The notes below the pieces were generated by a model that worked only from the letters and a program-made list of their open reading frames with translations, did not search any database and had not been told where the DNA came from. The translations under genes and the position numbers were made by a program. 64,000 bases of DNA, from positions 30,892,294 through 30,956,293 of the forward strand of contig NC_081844.1 in the NCBI RefSeq assembly GCF_963259705.1, read 5' to 3'. Positions 1 through 11,296 of the stretch are shown piece after piece (position 1 is the stretch's first letter; every line of letters starts with the position of its first letter). This stretch comes from Myotis daubentonii. Taxonomy: Eukaryota; Chordata; Mammalia; Chiroptera; Vespertilionidae.

Positions 1-516
1 CAAGATGAGGGCGCAGCAAAGACCAAGGCTCTGATGCTGGAATGACTTCAATGTGGTGTCCTCGACGTGATTAGGATGTCGCAGAGAACTGGGGGTGACC
101 CCTCGCCGATGCCACAACTCACCTACCAGGCACAAGTTTACACCTGTCCTGTAGTTGGTCCATGGAACTGATGGTGAGGTGTGGGAGAAAAATAAATTAT
201 TCCTGGAATTTTTATTGGCCAATCTTAGTAGAATCCTGGTCTAGAGAGAACTTCAAACACCGTCCCCTCGTTGATTCCCAAGGCCCTGGGTTCAGTCAGG
301 TATTTTGTATGTTCAGGCCTGTGGGGGGCATATGAGTGACATGGCCAACACCATGCATGGCACACTGCTACGTGATCACGGGGTGCATGCGCCTATTTTA
401 CTCCCTCCTGGCTCTTGTCCCATGGGATTAGCCAGCTCACTCCCCTGGCTGGACGTGATTCCTTCCTGCCCCCCCCCCCCCCCCGCCCCACGGTTACTTG
501 TCCATGGCAGGCGGAG

Positions 517-625
517 GTTGATGGGAGTCCGCGCTATGAGGAAGCTGTGACTTGTTGTCATAGCACACCAGAACAACAAAATCACTAGTCTTCCACACAG
601 CACTAGACCACAACGGCTCCAGTCT
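517..625 (-). ncRNA. MIR7-3: microRNA precursor miR-7-3
   Basis: Read on the minus strand, this stretch matches the human mir-7-3 precursor as I remember it across nearly its full length, including flanks outside the mature sequence. The mature miR-7-5p lies in the 5' arm. The lower stem GTGCTGTG pairs throughout with CATAGCGC (wobbles included). GGAAG pairs with CTTCC, GTGA with TCAC, and TTGTTGTT with GACAACAA, closing on a short CTGGTGTGCTAT loop. miR-7 is a deeply conserved animal microRNA enriched in neuroendocrine, pituitary and islet cells. It acts in the cytoplasm in Argonaute to repress targets through the seed GGAAGAC. In human, mir-7-3 lies upstream of DPP9 and is transcribed away from it, as here. 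Paralogues mir-7-1 and mir-7-2 share the mature sequence, but the flanks and the DPP9 neighbourhood identify this one as mir-7-3. Confidence 0.95.
572..595 (-). ncRNA. mature miR-7-5p
   Basis: The complement of these 24 bases is the invariant miR-7-5p, beginning TGGAAGACTAGTG and ending TTTTGTTGTT, with the seed at mature positions 2-8 (GGAAGAC). No substitution from the conserved mature sequence is seen. The opposing 3' arm is at about 540-557. Confidence 0.95.
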
Positions 626-1859
626 TCTTGGCCACCCTTTGCCCTGCGTCTGCGACCTCCCAACCCAGCTCTTTTCCTGCGCCTGAGCCAAGCTGTAGCA
701 TATGGGCTTCTTGCTTCTCCACCGCCTCCTGTCTCCCATTCCCGGTCCTCCTGGGGAGAGGAAGGAGCTGATCTCCAAGGGCCCAACTCCCGCCCGCCCA
801 TGAAGCATGGAATTTGGAGTGGGCAGGATGTGGGGTCGACTTGCAGATTCACCCTGGGCCTGAGACCCCTTGACCTGTCCCTCTCCGGGTCTCAGTGTCC
901 TCAACGGTCACCTGGATGTAATAACTCCCATGTCCTGAAGTTGAAGATGGCATGACATAATGTATGTAAAATGACTGACCCAATGTTTCTCAAAGAAGTC
1001 TGGAGAGAGCACAATAATGTCCTGTTGGCCGGCACCCATTCCCCCACAGCCCTACAGCTTGATCATCGTACCTGTTGGGCATGACAGACTTCTGTGTGCC
1101 GTTTCATCTCATCTGGAAAACAATGCATTGAAAAATCTATTGAATGAGGGGGGCAAGTCTCCAGAAGCGTCAGACACCCCGGACCGTCCTCTGTTCCCCC
1201 ATCAAGCTGCAGGGCTCTCCGTCACCTGGGGAGCTGTCCGTGCCCTGCGGCTGCAATGAAGCCGGCCGGGACCTGCTGGGAGCTGTCCAGGCGCGGGTGC
1301 TGAAGCAGGTCGCGGTTCCCTCCCTGGACCCCGAGAGGCGCTGTCCGGAGTCTCCGTGCTGAAATAAATAGCAATTTTCTCCCCTGGTCCTCGCAGAGCT
1401 GTCTTCAGCCTCGGGGCTGAAGAAAACTTAACTTTCCTCTCTTCCCGGCTCGACCCACTCCCCCGCCTTCTCCGTTCCTCTGCCTTTGGGGAACCCGCCT
1501 TCCAAAAATGTCTTTCCTCTCCGCTCCTCTTCCCCGGGCGCTTCAGAATGGCAAGGGGGGCAGTGGGAGGGGTCGCAACCTCCCAGGACTCATCCCGGCT
1601 CCTTACCTCGTGGCACGTCCCCAGGACTTACCTCCCAGGTAGTCAGCCCGGTTGGTCTCTGCTTTCCAGACCGTCAAACTTCGCCGTCTTTGTCGCTTTC
1701 TGGGCAGATGTCCACGCGCTGACCTGCAAACCAGCCCCACCCCCGAGGTGCCGGGTCCCCCAAGCCACCCCTCCTTCCACGCAGCTGAAGTCCTTCCCTT
1801 GTGCGTCTCACCTGCTTCCAGGCTTGTGGGCAGATGCAGGTGTCCAGTGGCTGCCGAGG
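626..1859. other. non-repetitive stretch upstream of miR-7-3, probable host transcript
   Basis: No interspersed repeat and no convincing coding exon is visible. The stretch is moderately GC-rich. If the candidate promoter near 1.9 kb is real, this is the first 1.2 kb of the primary transcript carrying miR-7-3 (human MIR7-3HG as I know it). I cannot place splice sites with confidence. Confidence 0.35.
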
Positions 1860-1960
1860 CGGGGACTGCGCTTTTAAGGGCTTTGGGGAAGGCGGGGCAC
1901 CGGGAACCCAGGGCGGGGCTTGGCCAGCCGACCAATGGGACTCCGCCTCGAATGCAGCTC
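1860..1960 (-). promoter_or_regulatory. candidate promoter for the miR-7-3 host transcript
   Basis: Going downstream on the minus strand there is a CCAAT box (ATTGG at 1932-1936), two GC boxes (complements of GGGCGGGG at 1911 and GGCGGGG at 1891), then a TATA-like TTAAAA at about 1872-1877. A start near 1845 would lie about 1.2 kb before the hairpin, close to the 1.5 kb I recall for the human host gene. The elements are short and some are symmetrical, so direction is inferred. Confidence 0.35.
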
Positions 1961-2424
1961 CAAAGATTACCTCATAGGTTGTGGCCTCAGCTTCAGAATA
2001 AAAGACTGGCATCTGCCCAAAATCTAGGTTGGGGTTTTCTGGAGGGGGAAGGGCCACTCACTGTAGTCCCCAGGATCTCCCCACTCGGCCCAGCCCTCTC
2101 CTGGGTCTCTGAGCTCCCCACCAGTTTAGCAGCTCTGGCTCGGTCAGTGCTTGTTTCTCCAGCGTGTGCTATTGCTCGATCAGGAGAGATAAAGCTGGTA
2201 AATTGTGTTGGGGGGGAGGGGGAAGGGGGATAGGGCAGGTGCAGAATATTTAAGTCTAGTTTCAGATGGAGAAACTGAGGTCTGTGTGAATGTAGGGCTC
2301 AGGGGAGCCTGGGGCAGAGGTGGGACTCAAGCCTAGACCTTCTGATTCCTCGACTCAAAACCCAACTCATAACTTAGTTTATTGTTTTACTTTACTGAGT
2401 AGGCTCTGAGCCGAAAAACACACA

Positions 2425-2590
2425 AACTTGGGTTCAAGTCCAAATTTTCCTCCTCCGTGCTGTGGGACTTGGGGCGCAGTTGAACCTCTCTGTGCTTCAG
2501 TTCCCTCAACTGTAAAATGGTGATGATTGTAGTATCTTCTCAGAGCATTGTGATGAGGCGTTAACGCTATGGTGTGGATTGCATGTTGGA
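2425..2590 (+). repeat. MIR SINE relic
   Basis: Contains the MIR core: a degraded head, then 'acctctctgtgcttcag' and 'ctgtaaaatgg', followed by the AT-rich middle. It is much diverged. Confidence 0.7.
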
Positions 2591-2600
2591 AATAAATAAT

Positions 2601-2830
2601 CAGGGCTAGGACTAAGGTGAGGGAGGCACTTGCCTCAGGTACAAAATTTAAGGGGGCACAAAAAACCCCCTCAGTTATCAAAATAAATCATATTTCAATG
2701 CAATGTTTTTTAAAAATCAAAATTAATGAAGAATCCACAATAAGCAAAATATCATTTTAAATAAAGGCAGGATCTGCATTCCTGATTTTTTCCGTTTGCC
2801 TCAGACTCCAATGCAGCTTGGCATGACATT
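2601..2830 (+). repeat. diverged DNA-transposon-like repeat, copy 1 (hAT-Tip100 type suspected)
   Basis: It begins CAGGGCTAGGACTAAGGTGAGG and runs through an AAATTTAAGGGGGCAC block. The same block occurs inverted at about 37.67-37.74 kb, showing an interspersed family. Assignment to the Tip100 group rests on remembered terminal sequence only. Confidence 0.45.
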
Positions 2831-3454
2831 AGAAAAAATGTCCGGACCTGGTAATTTTCCCAATAATGTAGCTCCTGTTATTTCCTGAGATGGTCCATCC
2901 ATTTACTCAAAACACCTTTACTGTGTTAGGCACGGCGTTGGGGGAGGGGCCCATTCATGAATTCAGCAACTAACCTTCCTTTAGGGAGGGTGAAGACATG
3001 AAAAAGCAACTCTTCTCAAACTCAGCATGCATGACAATAAAGGAATTTGTGTTCTAGCTTGTGCTCTTCCCAATATGAAAGTCCCCTAAAAGAGCTGCTT
3101 ATTTTGTGGAATTTGAGCTCACAAATGAGTGACCTGCAGACCACCCATGGATCCAGGAACGTCAGGTAAGGTTTGCCAACAAAGATACCCAAACCAAGGC
3201 TTAACTCCACGGATGCACTGGGGGAAAGTTCGGCCAAACCCATGGGGAGTGGGTGCAGAAGCTGCTCGGAATTCTGACACATAGTAGGTACTCAGCAAAT
3301 TCGCTGTCAAGTGCAATACTCACCTGAAACACTCTAACTTCTGCATCATGTCTCCACTCAGGCTCGTTCTGGCTTCACAGTTCCCATAGAGGAGCAAGGA
3401 CCTCGCTACCAAAGGAAGAAGAAGAAACGGGAATGTAGCCTAGAAACGGCTGCT

Positions 3455-3930
3455 TTGTTTATTTGCTCCCTCCCTTTTTCCTTTTCACCTTTTTATTTTG
3501 GAGGGAAAAATTCAAACCCGCAGGAAAGTTGCAAGATAGTGCAATGCACTTCTGAACATAATCATCTTTACCTAGATTCACCCACCCATTGTTAACGTTC
3601 TGCCACAGCCACTGGATCTTTGTCGTTCTCTCTACATATATCTTTGTCTCTGTCCCAACCATATAAGTGGCAGACACAGTGGCCCCCTCATTCCTAAATA
3701 CTCAGCATGCTTCCCCCACGGTCAAGGACGGTTTCCCATGTGACCATAATGTGGTGATCACAACCACAAAGTTAAAATTGTGACAATTTGTCTAATCTCT
3801 AGCCCACATTCCAGTTTCACCAATTGCCTCGATACTGTCCTGTATGACATTCATTTCCAAGTTGGGATCCAGTTCAGGATTGTGCAGTGATTTCATTGTC
3901 CTGCGTTTCCCATCTCTTTTGCAAGGAGGT
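3455..3930 (-). repeat. L1M-type LINE 3' relic
   Basis: On the plus strand the text reads as antisense to ancient L1 3' ends: a gttgcaagatagt block, 'gttaacgttctgccaca', 'tttcaccaattgcctc' and 'cctgtatgacattcatt'. The related segment at 20.93-21.37 kb continues the same consensus. No open frame survives. Confidence 0.5.
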
Positions 3931-4149
3931 GAGCTTTGTAGTAGCTCTATCTTGTTAGACCCCAGGGTTCTCCTCTCAGCTCAGAGATCTGGCTCGCTCA
4001 CTGCCTTCAATGGGAGTGTGCACTACACACAGTGCCTGGCACCCCTTTCTCACAACACCATTTTATTTAGAGGATTTTTAAAGTCACTTCCTCCTTCCAC
4101 ATTCTAGAAAGACTTGGCCAGAAATCCACACCTCAAACCTACTGTATGC

Positions 4150-4310
4150 ATTCACTTCACAATGAAAATATTTGCACTGGGGATTCAGCAGGGAACAAAG
4201 CGGATCTCATTTTTGTATTCCATTTAGTGTAGAAGACAGACAATAAACAAATATATAAAGGAACAAAATAACCTCACACAATAATGACAGCTAGAAGACA
4301 CAGACTGGGG
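4150..4310. repeat. L2-like relic
   Basis: Shows the common mammalian phrases 'ggggattcagcagggaacaaag' and 'agacagacaataaac', usually found in L2 3' ends. It is strongly diverged. Confidence 0.4.
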
Positions 4311-4317
4311 TGATAGA

Positions 4318-4805
4318 GCAGGAGTCTGCTAACTTTTCTGTAAAGGGCCAGAAAGTAAATATTTTCTGCTTTGCAGGCCAGCTGGTTTCTCTCCTGACTA
4401 CTCTGGTCTGTTGTTGTAGCTCAAAGGCAGCCTTGGAGAATATATATAGGTGTGACTGTGTTCCAGTAAAACTTTATTTACAAAAATAGTGGCAGCTGGC
4501 TGATGTTGCTTAGTGGTTAGAGCATCCACCCTTGCACTGAAGGGTCACTGGTTTAATTCCTGGTTAAGAGCAAGTAGCAGGTTGCAGGTTGGATCCCTGC
4601 CCCATGGGGTGTGTGCGGGGAGGCAACTAATCAATGTGTCTACCTTACGTCGGTGTTTTTTTTCTCTCTCTCTCTCTCCCCCCACCTCCCTTCCTTCAAC
4701 TCTCTCTAAAAATAAATGGAAAAGATATCCTGGGGTGAGGATTAACAACAACAAAACAATAGTGGTAGCTCCTTTGGCCCAAGGGCCATATTTTCTAGTC
4801 CCTGC
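4318..4805 (-). mobile_element. old hAT-Charlie-type MITE split by a SINE
   Basis: The left part (4318-4497) carries 'ttctgtaaagggccag' and 'aactttatttacaaaaatag'. The right part (from 4771) resumes with 'ctcctttggcccaagggcc'. A Ves-type SINE with a 13-bp target duplication separates the halves. No transposase is present. Confidence 0.55.
4498..4757 (+). repeat. tRNA-derived bat SINE, older subfamily
   Basis: The tRNA-like head (TTAGTGGTTAGAGCATCC, then GGTTTAATTCC as B box) is followed by a pyrimidine-rich body and an 'aggattaacaacaac' tail. It is flanked by aatagtggcagct (4485-4497) and aatagtggtagct (4758-4770), a 13-bp duplication with one mismatch. The tail matches the copy at 54554, marking the same subfamily. 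Confidence 0.85.
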
Positions 4806-4998
4806 CTAGTATGTGACTGGCTGGTGTAAGACACGTAGCTTTAGCGGAATGGTTGGGGAAGGGCTCTCTGGGGTGGACACATTTGAGCTGAGACCTGAAA
4901 GGTGAGAAGAAGACAACCATGGGAAAATGTGAAGGACAAATATCAGGCTGAACAGTGAGCTGGCTGGGTTACTGTTTGTAGGAACAGTTCGTTCCTAG

Positions 4999-5109
<111 letters not shown>

Positions 5110-5239
5110 CCCTGAAGTGTGTCCTGGAGGGGACTTGCAGGAGTTATACTCAGAAAGAGGTGGCCAGGGTTTGGTCACTCAGGCCAGGAGCAGATCATAT
5201 AGGAAAACCTTTCCCCCTCCCTTTTTCTCCCTCCTTGAG

Positions 5240-5420
5240 CTTTTACTTCGTGTTGGGCTTGGTGCCAAACACTTCACGTGCCAAGTATTCCGAAGGCTTC
5301 AGGACAACCCCATGCGATTGCTATCATTGTTGTCCCCATTCTGCAGATGAGGAAACTGAGGATAAGGAACTAGTCCAAGGCCACCTGGAAAGCAAGAGGC
5401 AGAGCTGGGATTTACATACA
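5240..5420 (-). repeat. MIR SINE relic
   Basis: Antisense MIR: 'cccattctgcagatgagg', 'aaactgagg', 'aaggccacctgg', 'cagagctgggattt'. It ends where the next SINE inserted. Confidence 0.75.
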
Positions 5421-5429
5421 GCTCATGCT

Positions 5430-5646
5430 TGGCTGGCGTGGCTCCGTGGTTGAGCGTGGACCTATGAACAAGGAGGTCACGGTTCTATTCCCGGTCGGGG
5501 CACGTGCCTAAGTTGCGGCTCAATCACCCGGTGTGGGTTGTGCAGGAGGCAGCTGATTGGTGATTCTCTCTCATCACTGATGTTTCTATCTCTCTCCCTC
5601 TCCCTTCCTCTCTGAAATCAATAAAAATTAAAAATAAATAAATGAA
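5430..5646 (+). repeat. Ves-type SINE
   Basis: The tRNA-like head GGCGTGGCTCCGTGGTTGAG is followed by a GTTCTATTCCCGG B box, the CTCTCTCATCACTGATG body and an AATCAATAAAAATT tail. Short acagctc repeats at both ends suggest the target duplication. Confidence 0.9.
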
Positions 5647-6022
5647 CACAGCTCTGTCTCTTGGCTCCAAAGCCCATGCTCTCAGCACTCTCCCACCAGC
5701 ATTGCCTTCACTTGTTGTCTCCTTCAGAACCTCCGGAGAGCAGAGAAGGCCTTTACACCCGGGATTCTGAGATGTTTCCATCCTAAGCTGCAGAGCAGAT
5801 GTGAAACGCCCTGTTTTACAGATGTGGCAGAGGCAAACCCCTCCCCCCATAGACCACAATAATTGGGGGCTGGATCTGGGATGGGGTCCCCCGTCTGCTG
5901 ACTCCAAGATCTAAATTCTTGTCAACTGTCCACTCCTTTCCCTGTCCTCTTCTAGAGTCCTCATACATATATAACCTTATCCATTAGTCTCCTCACACAT
6001 AATTATCTATTCATTTACTTTT

Positions 6023-6254
6023 TATTTTATTTATTATTATTATTTTTTTAATATTTTATTGATTTTTTACAGAGAAGAAGGGAGAGGGACAGAGAGTTAG
6101 AAACATCGATGAGAGAGATCGATCAGCTGCCTCCTGCACGCCCCCCCACTGGGGATGTGCCCGCAACCGAGGTACATGTCCCTGACCGGAATCGAACCTG
6201 GGACCCTTCAGTCTGCAGGCTGACGCTCTATCCACTGAGCCAAACCGGTTCGGC
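6023..6254 (-). repeat. Ves SINE, young
   Basis: Full antisense copy, flanked by the perfect 12-bp duplication tcatttactttt (6011-6022 and 6255-6266). The B box complement ATCGAACCTGGG and head complement CACTGAGCC are intact. Confidence 0.95.
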
Positions 6255-6767
6255 TCATTTACTTTTGAAAGAATTTTGTTTTAAAGCCAGATATATGGAG
6301 GTATAATTTCTATACAGTAACATTCATGTTTTTTAGGCGCACAGTCCTGTAAATTTTGACAATTGCAGTTATGTAGCCAACACCATAGTCAAGAAACAGA
6401 ACAGTTCCCTCACCCCAAAAACGTTCTCTCCTGCCCCCTGTATAGGCTATCCCCACCCCGATCGCTGCTCCCTGGAAACTGCTCATCTGCTCTCCATCGT
6501 TATAGTTTTGCCTTTTCCAGGACATCATTTAAATGGGGTCACATGGTGTGCAGCTTTCGGTGTTAGGCTTCTTTCATCTTCCTAATGCATTGGAGATCCA
6601 TCCATGCTGCTGTGTGTCGGGAAGTAGCGTTCCACTGTGTGGGTGGAGTAGGGCTTGTTCAGTCACTAGTGCAGGGACCCTAGGTTCAAGGACATTTCTA
6701 GGTCGGGTTATGAATAAAGCTGCTAGAAATGTTCACGCACGGGTGTTTGCGTGGACAATATTTTTTT

Positions 6768-6973
6768 TAATATATTTTATTGATTTTTTACAGAGAAGAA
6801 GGGAGAGAGATAGTTAGAAACATCGATGAGAGAGAAACATCGATCAGCTGCCTCCTGCACACCCCCTACTGGGGATGTGCCCGCAACCCAGGTACATGCC
6901 CTTGACCGGAATCGAACCTGGGACCCTTCCGTCTGCAGGCCGACGCTCTATCCACTGAGCCAAACTGGTTCGG
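6768..6973 (-). repeat. Ves SINE inside the L1M relic
   Basis: Full-length antisense copy with a poly-T start and ATCGAACCTGGGACCC B-box region. Its insertion is marked by an A/T-rich atattttttt duplication. It lies only 30 bp from an oppositely oriented copy. Confidence 0.92.
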
Positions 6974-7002
6974 CATATTTTTTTACTTTTAAGAAGCTGC
7001 CC

Positions 7003-7209
7003 TTGCCCTAACTGGTTTGGCTCAGTGGATAGAGCATCGGCCTGCGGACTGAAGGGTCCCGAGTTCGACTCTGGTCAAGGGCACATCCCCAGTAGGGGGT
7101 GTTCAGGAGGCAGCTGATGGATGTTTCTCTCTTATCGATGTGTCTAACTCTCTATCCCTCTTCCCTCCTCTTTGTAAAAAAAATCAATAAAATATATCTT
7201 TTTTAAAAG
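7003..7209 (+). repeat. Ves SINE, full length
   Basis: Flanked by the perfect 12-bp duplication aagaagctgccc (6991-7002 and 7210-7221). The head CTCAGTGGATAGAGCATCGG, B box GAGTTCGACTCTGG and an AATCAATAAAATATA tail are present. Confidence 0.95.
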
Positions 7210-7345
7210 AAGAAGCTGCCCAACTTTTCCCCCAAAGTGATGACACTATTTTGCATTCCTGTGAGCGGTGGATAAGTGTTTCTGTTGCTCCACATCTTCA
7301 TCAGCACTTGGTATTGTCAGCTATTTTTTTAGCCACCTAAGCAAT

Positions 7346-8654
7346 GTGCAGTGTCTTTTTTTTCTTCAGTGTCTTAATACATAAGGTAGCATTCTCTATA
7401 TATATATCTATACCTTACAGAACATGCTGTTTTTCACTTCACAGTATATATAGGAGAACACCATCCTATATAATCATCAGCAAATGTCTAGGTGGAGAGA
7501 CAGACACTCCCAGGTCATTACAGCTCAGAGTGGACAAAGCTGTGATGGAAGAGACTCAGGTACTGTGAGAACCCAAGGAAGTCACCTGCCCCAGTCCAGG
7601 AAGATGGGGGACAAACCAAAGAGGGCTTCCTGGAAGAGGCACCACTGTATAAACTGAGACCTAAGTCTGAGAAGGAGTGAGCTGGGTGACGTTGCTGGAG
7701 TGTGCCCCTGATCGAAGGCCCAGGAGAAAACTCTGGATTTTGGCACCTTTAGATTCAGGACCCTCTTGGCTGCAGAGTCCTTCCTCCCCTTGCCTCTTCT
7801 GCCTACGTTGGGGGCTAACTGGCCCATTTAAACAGAGGCAGCAATTTTCCCTTGCAAACACTGGCACCTTACGAGGCTCCATTCTGCCTTCCAGAATAAT
7901 CCTAGCTGGTGTTTTTTAATCACTTGTCATCTCCCTGGGATCTCAGCTTCATGGACAGTCCCCTTTGACTGATTTCTCCCCTTTGGGTCCCTAGGATCTG
8001 CAGCATCTGCCTATGTCCCAGGAGAAAGGCAGGTGCAGGTGGACAGAAATGAATGAGTCTCATTAGAGAATGTCCCCCATGAGGCTCCAGTTAGGAACAG
8101 TAGCTAATCATCTCCGGGGATAATAAGCCAGCAGTGAGTATTAATTAATAGCTCATCACAGTAGAAAAGAAGGTTTAGGAATAAGGGTCTCCGGTGATTC
8201 TTCCTCCCTGTTCCCTGCCTGATACCCACACAGGCACAGCCCCTTCCTCAACCGTTACTATAGAGACCTCTTTCCTGCCACCCTCAGGAGCATTCATAAA
8301 TCAAGACTGCACAGATGGTGGCCTCAGCAAGCCTGTTGTTCTCTCTTCTAAGGACAGTTTCTGGAGCCCTGAGGATTAAGGAGACAGGGCTACTCTGGAC
8401 AACATCTGCCTGGTTCTGAAACCTGACCCTCCAGCCCAGGCAGGAGGAGATTAATGGAGGCATTTACTTGGAAGGGGCAGAACACACAAACAGGGCCACA
8501 CAGAGGCCAGCCTCCTCACCTGAGGCCTCCAGGGAATCCCTAATGAAGGTCTCAGCCCCCTCCCGCCCCCCCCCCAATGAGAATCACCCCAGGCACTTCA
8601 GCACTTCAGACCTGGGGGGAGAGGAGAATCTTGCAGTGTGTATCCTGGAATTAT
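7346..8654. other. intergenic, no gene recognised
   Basis: No repeat of known family and no coding exon is evident. An AT-rich stretch near 8100-8165 with TAATTAATAGC-type homeodomain-like sites is the only notable texture. Confidence 0.4.
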
Positions 8655-9025
8655 TGCAATAATACCAGCTAGTGTTTCCTGGGCATCTATTTTGTGCCCA
8701 GCACTGCACATTTTATGTATAATAAATGCACACTGAAACACTATATATAATAATTATTATAATGCTGATGCTCATTTATTTAAGAGGTTTAGTATCATAC
8801 AAGGACAAGGATCTTGCCCATTTTAATCCCACTGCATTTCCCAATGCCTGGAATTGATAGTCATTGAATATACGAACGATTTCATTTACTTCTCACAGTC
8901 ACCCTGCAGCATAAGTACTAAATCCCATTTTGGGGGGACGCGGAAACCAAAGCTCAGAGAAGTGGAGACATTCCCCCAAGGACACTCAGCAAGTAGGGGG
9001 CAGAGGCGGGATCAGAAAGGAGGTC
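8655..9025 (-). repeat. MIR SINE relics
   Basis: Two antisense MIR segments (about 8655-8740 and 8880-9025) are separated by AT-rich sequence. The second includes 'ggaaaccaaagctcagag' and 'aaggacactcagcaagtag'. Confidence 0.6.
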
Positions 9026-9544
9026 TTCCTATTACAGAGCTCCCTAGCCCTCACTCGGATGAGGCCCGGAGAGGGAAGGTAACCTTCGGCAGATCACAAA
9101 GCATGCCAGGGACCCAGCCAGGACTGGAATCCAGCTTTCCCACCCCTCTCTCTGGCCCTCTTTCCCTTGGCTCTCCCATATTCCCTTGCAGCCTTAGCAA
9201 CAAGCACAACATCTCACAAACATCGGTTCTCAAAAGTAGATATTAGTGGATGATGCTGTATGTAGGAGAGTCTGGCCTTTCAGAGCCTTCTGGAACCCTT
9301 TTTGGGTTATCTGCTCCAATCTCACATCTGTCTAAGAGGCCAAGACATGGAGTTTTGTCCCTGAGGGGGAAAGGGAAGCGCACAGAGGTCAGATTGCTAG
9401 CTTATGGTCACACCATGCCATCCTGCTGCTCCCCCGAACCACCACTCCTCTCTCACACCTGCCATTTTCCAAAAACCAATTTTGTAGCTTTCATGTTGGT
9501 TCTCTGACCCTCACAACATCCTTTCAAAAAAACCCTTTTCTGTT

Positions 9545-9775
9545 TAAGTAATACTGCCAGCTACCATTTATTGAGCACCTACTAGGTGAGGGCTCTCTCT
9601 ACCTCGTCTCATGCGCACATTAACTTCCCAAGCTCAATGCTATGAGCCCTATTTCTTGGAGTCCTAAGTGGGCACAGAGAGGTTGGGACACTTGCCCAGG
9701 CTCACACAGCAGGGAAGGGGGAAGAGCAGTTGTTTGAAATCAGAGCCCCCACTCGTAGCCACAGTGTGTGGTTGG
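9545..9775 (-). repeat. MIR SINE relic
   Basis: Antisense MIR, from 'taccatttattgagcacct' through 'cacagagaggttgggacac' and 'aggctcacacagcagg'. The sequence from here to 10.86 kb shows no gene. A short MIR end lies near 10.37-10.41 kb. Confidence 0.7.
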
Positions 9776-10864
9776 TGTCTGTGTCCTGAGTGGGACCAGC
9801 TCCCCGTCTGCCAGGGGTGGCTCTCAGGCTGCAGAGTCCATGAGGAAGGCCACGCCTCTAAGGACCTGGTTTCCTGTCCAGCCCCGAGTCCTGGAAGAAC
9901 CGTGAACAAACACTGAACAATGTGTTCTCCCTTCTCAGCTTTTGGAAGTGCTTCATGTATTGACAAAATTCCTGGTACAGCCCTCCCCAGCAACGGTCCT
10001 TCCTTTGACTGCACATCCTGGCAGCGGGGGATGGGGCAGGAGCAGGATTCTTGGCAGCCACAGTGGTGGGAGGAAATAAGATGGGTGTGTGTCAGGGAGG
10101 CCACTCGGGGCTGTGCCATTTGTGTAGAGACAGGAAAGGTGAGAGAGAGCCAATCTGTGACTAGAGCCTGCCAGGCAGAGGGAAAAATAAGTGCAGAGGG
10201 AGCAGCAGTGGCAAAGGCCTGGAGGTGGGGAGCAGTTTTGGAGAACCTGAAAGAAGTCCAGGTCCACCCCCTTAGCCACTGAGGTCCTGGGCCATTCACT
10301 GTGGCCCGTGACAAAGTTGGTCCTGGGAGCCTGTGTTCTCTATGAGGAGGCTGAGACCCACCGCAGGCCAGGTACACAGTAGGTGCTCAATTAATGTTTG
10401 TTGATGAAAGAATGAACAAAGCCCCAAAAAACTGGTAGGAATTTAAGAGATCAGACAGCCCAGGAATCAAAAACCCAAATTCAAGCAGGGGTGTTTCATG
10501 TTAACATTCCCAAATGGGGCTCTTTAAAAAAAAATTTTTTTTTTGGTCAGTATTATAAATGTCTCCCATGTTCTCTCTTTTTGTCCCCCTCCACCCAATC
10601 TTCCAATTTGGGCTCTTGAAAAAATCATGCGAGGAAACAAACCCAGTGGCTGCCAGTCAGAATGCCTACCCAATCTTTTCATTTTATCTGTGGGAGAAAC
10701 TGAGTTCAGAGCCATTACATGCCACTTGAAAATCTCACAGCTCATAACTAAGAGCTGGGACCGTGATGATAATGAGCTTCTATTTATCGAATGCTACCGT
10801 ATGCTTCACATACATGCTCTCAAGAAACACAACTCCTGTGAAAAAATACTGAGATCCCCTATTT

Positions 10865-10890
10865 GTTTAATTTTTACTTATTAATTTTAG

Positions 10891-10944
<54 letters not shown>

Positions 10945-11068
10945 CTTGGACTTGTTGTTCCACTTATTTATGCATTCATTGGTTGTTTCTTTTATGTACC
11001 CTGACCGGAGATCGAACCCACAAGCTTGGTGAATGCAGACTGCGCTCTAACCAACCCGGCCAGGGCCT
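10865..11068 (-). repeat. Ves-type SINE with expanded GA tract
   Basis: Antisense head region ends AACCAACCCGGCCAGGGCC. A (GA)n run of about 45 bp (10895-10940) replaces part of the normal body, so the SINE seeded a microsatellite. Confidence 0.75.
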
Positions 11069-11084
11069 TTTTGTTTTGTGTTTT

Positions 11085-11296
11085 GTTTTTTAAATATATT
11101 TTTATTGATTTCAGAGAGAAAGGGAGCGGGAGAGAGAGAGATAGAAACATCAATGATAAGAGAGAATCATTGATTGGCTGCCTCCTGCACGCCCCATACT
11201 GGGGATGGAGCCGGCAACCTAGGCATGTGCCCTGAGCTGGAGTGACCTCCTGGTTCAGAGGTCGATGCTCAACCACTGAGCACCACCGGTCAGGCT
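11085..11296 (-). repeat. Ves SINE
   Basis: Antisense copy in near-tandem with the preceding one. The body ATTTCAGAGAGAAAGGGAG and the head complement ending ACCACTGAGCACCACCGGTC are present, with a C-rich run at the right edge. Confidence 0.9.

Larger units (their letters stand above)
6267..7345 (-). repeat. L1M-type LINE relic, interrupted
   Basis: Antisense L1 3' end. Visible pieces are 'aatggggtcacatggtgtg', 'atgaataaagctgctag' and, after the SINEs, 'agcacttggtattgtc'. Two Ves SINEs in opposite orientation split it at about 6768-7209. Confidence 0.6.

Noticed and set aside
376..852. 158-residue open frame over the miR-7-3 precursor
   Set aside because: It crosses the hairpin and a C-rich run, has no recognisable domain, and conservation is of the RNA.
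6109..6306. Recurring 60-70 residue frames with a 'DRNRTWDPSVCRPTLYPLS' theme
   Set aside because: Translation of the Ves SINE head. It appears at every antisense copy and is not a protein family.
9664..10377. 237-residue minus-strand frame in intergenic DNA
   Set aside because: Starts in a MIR relic, no domain, low-complexity proline and serine content, no splice context.
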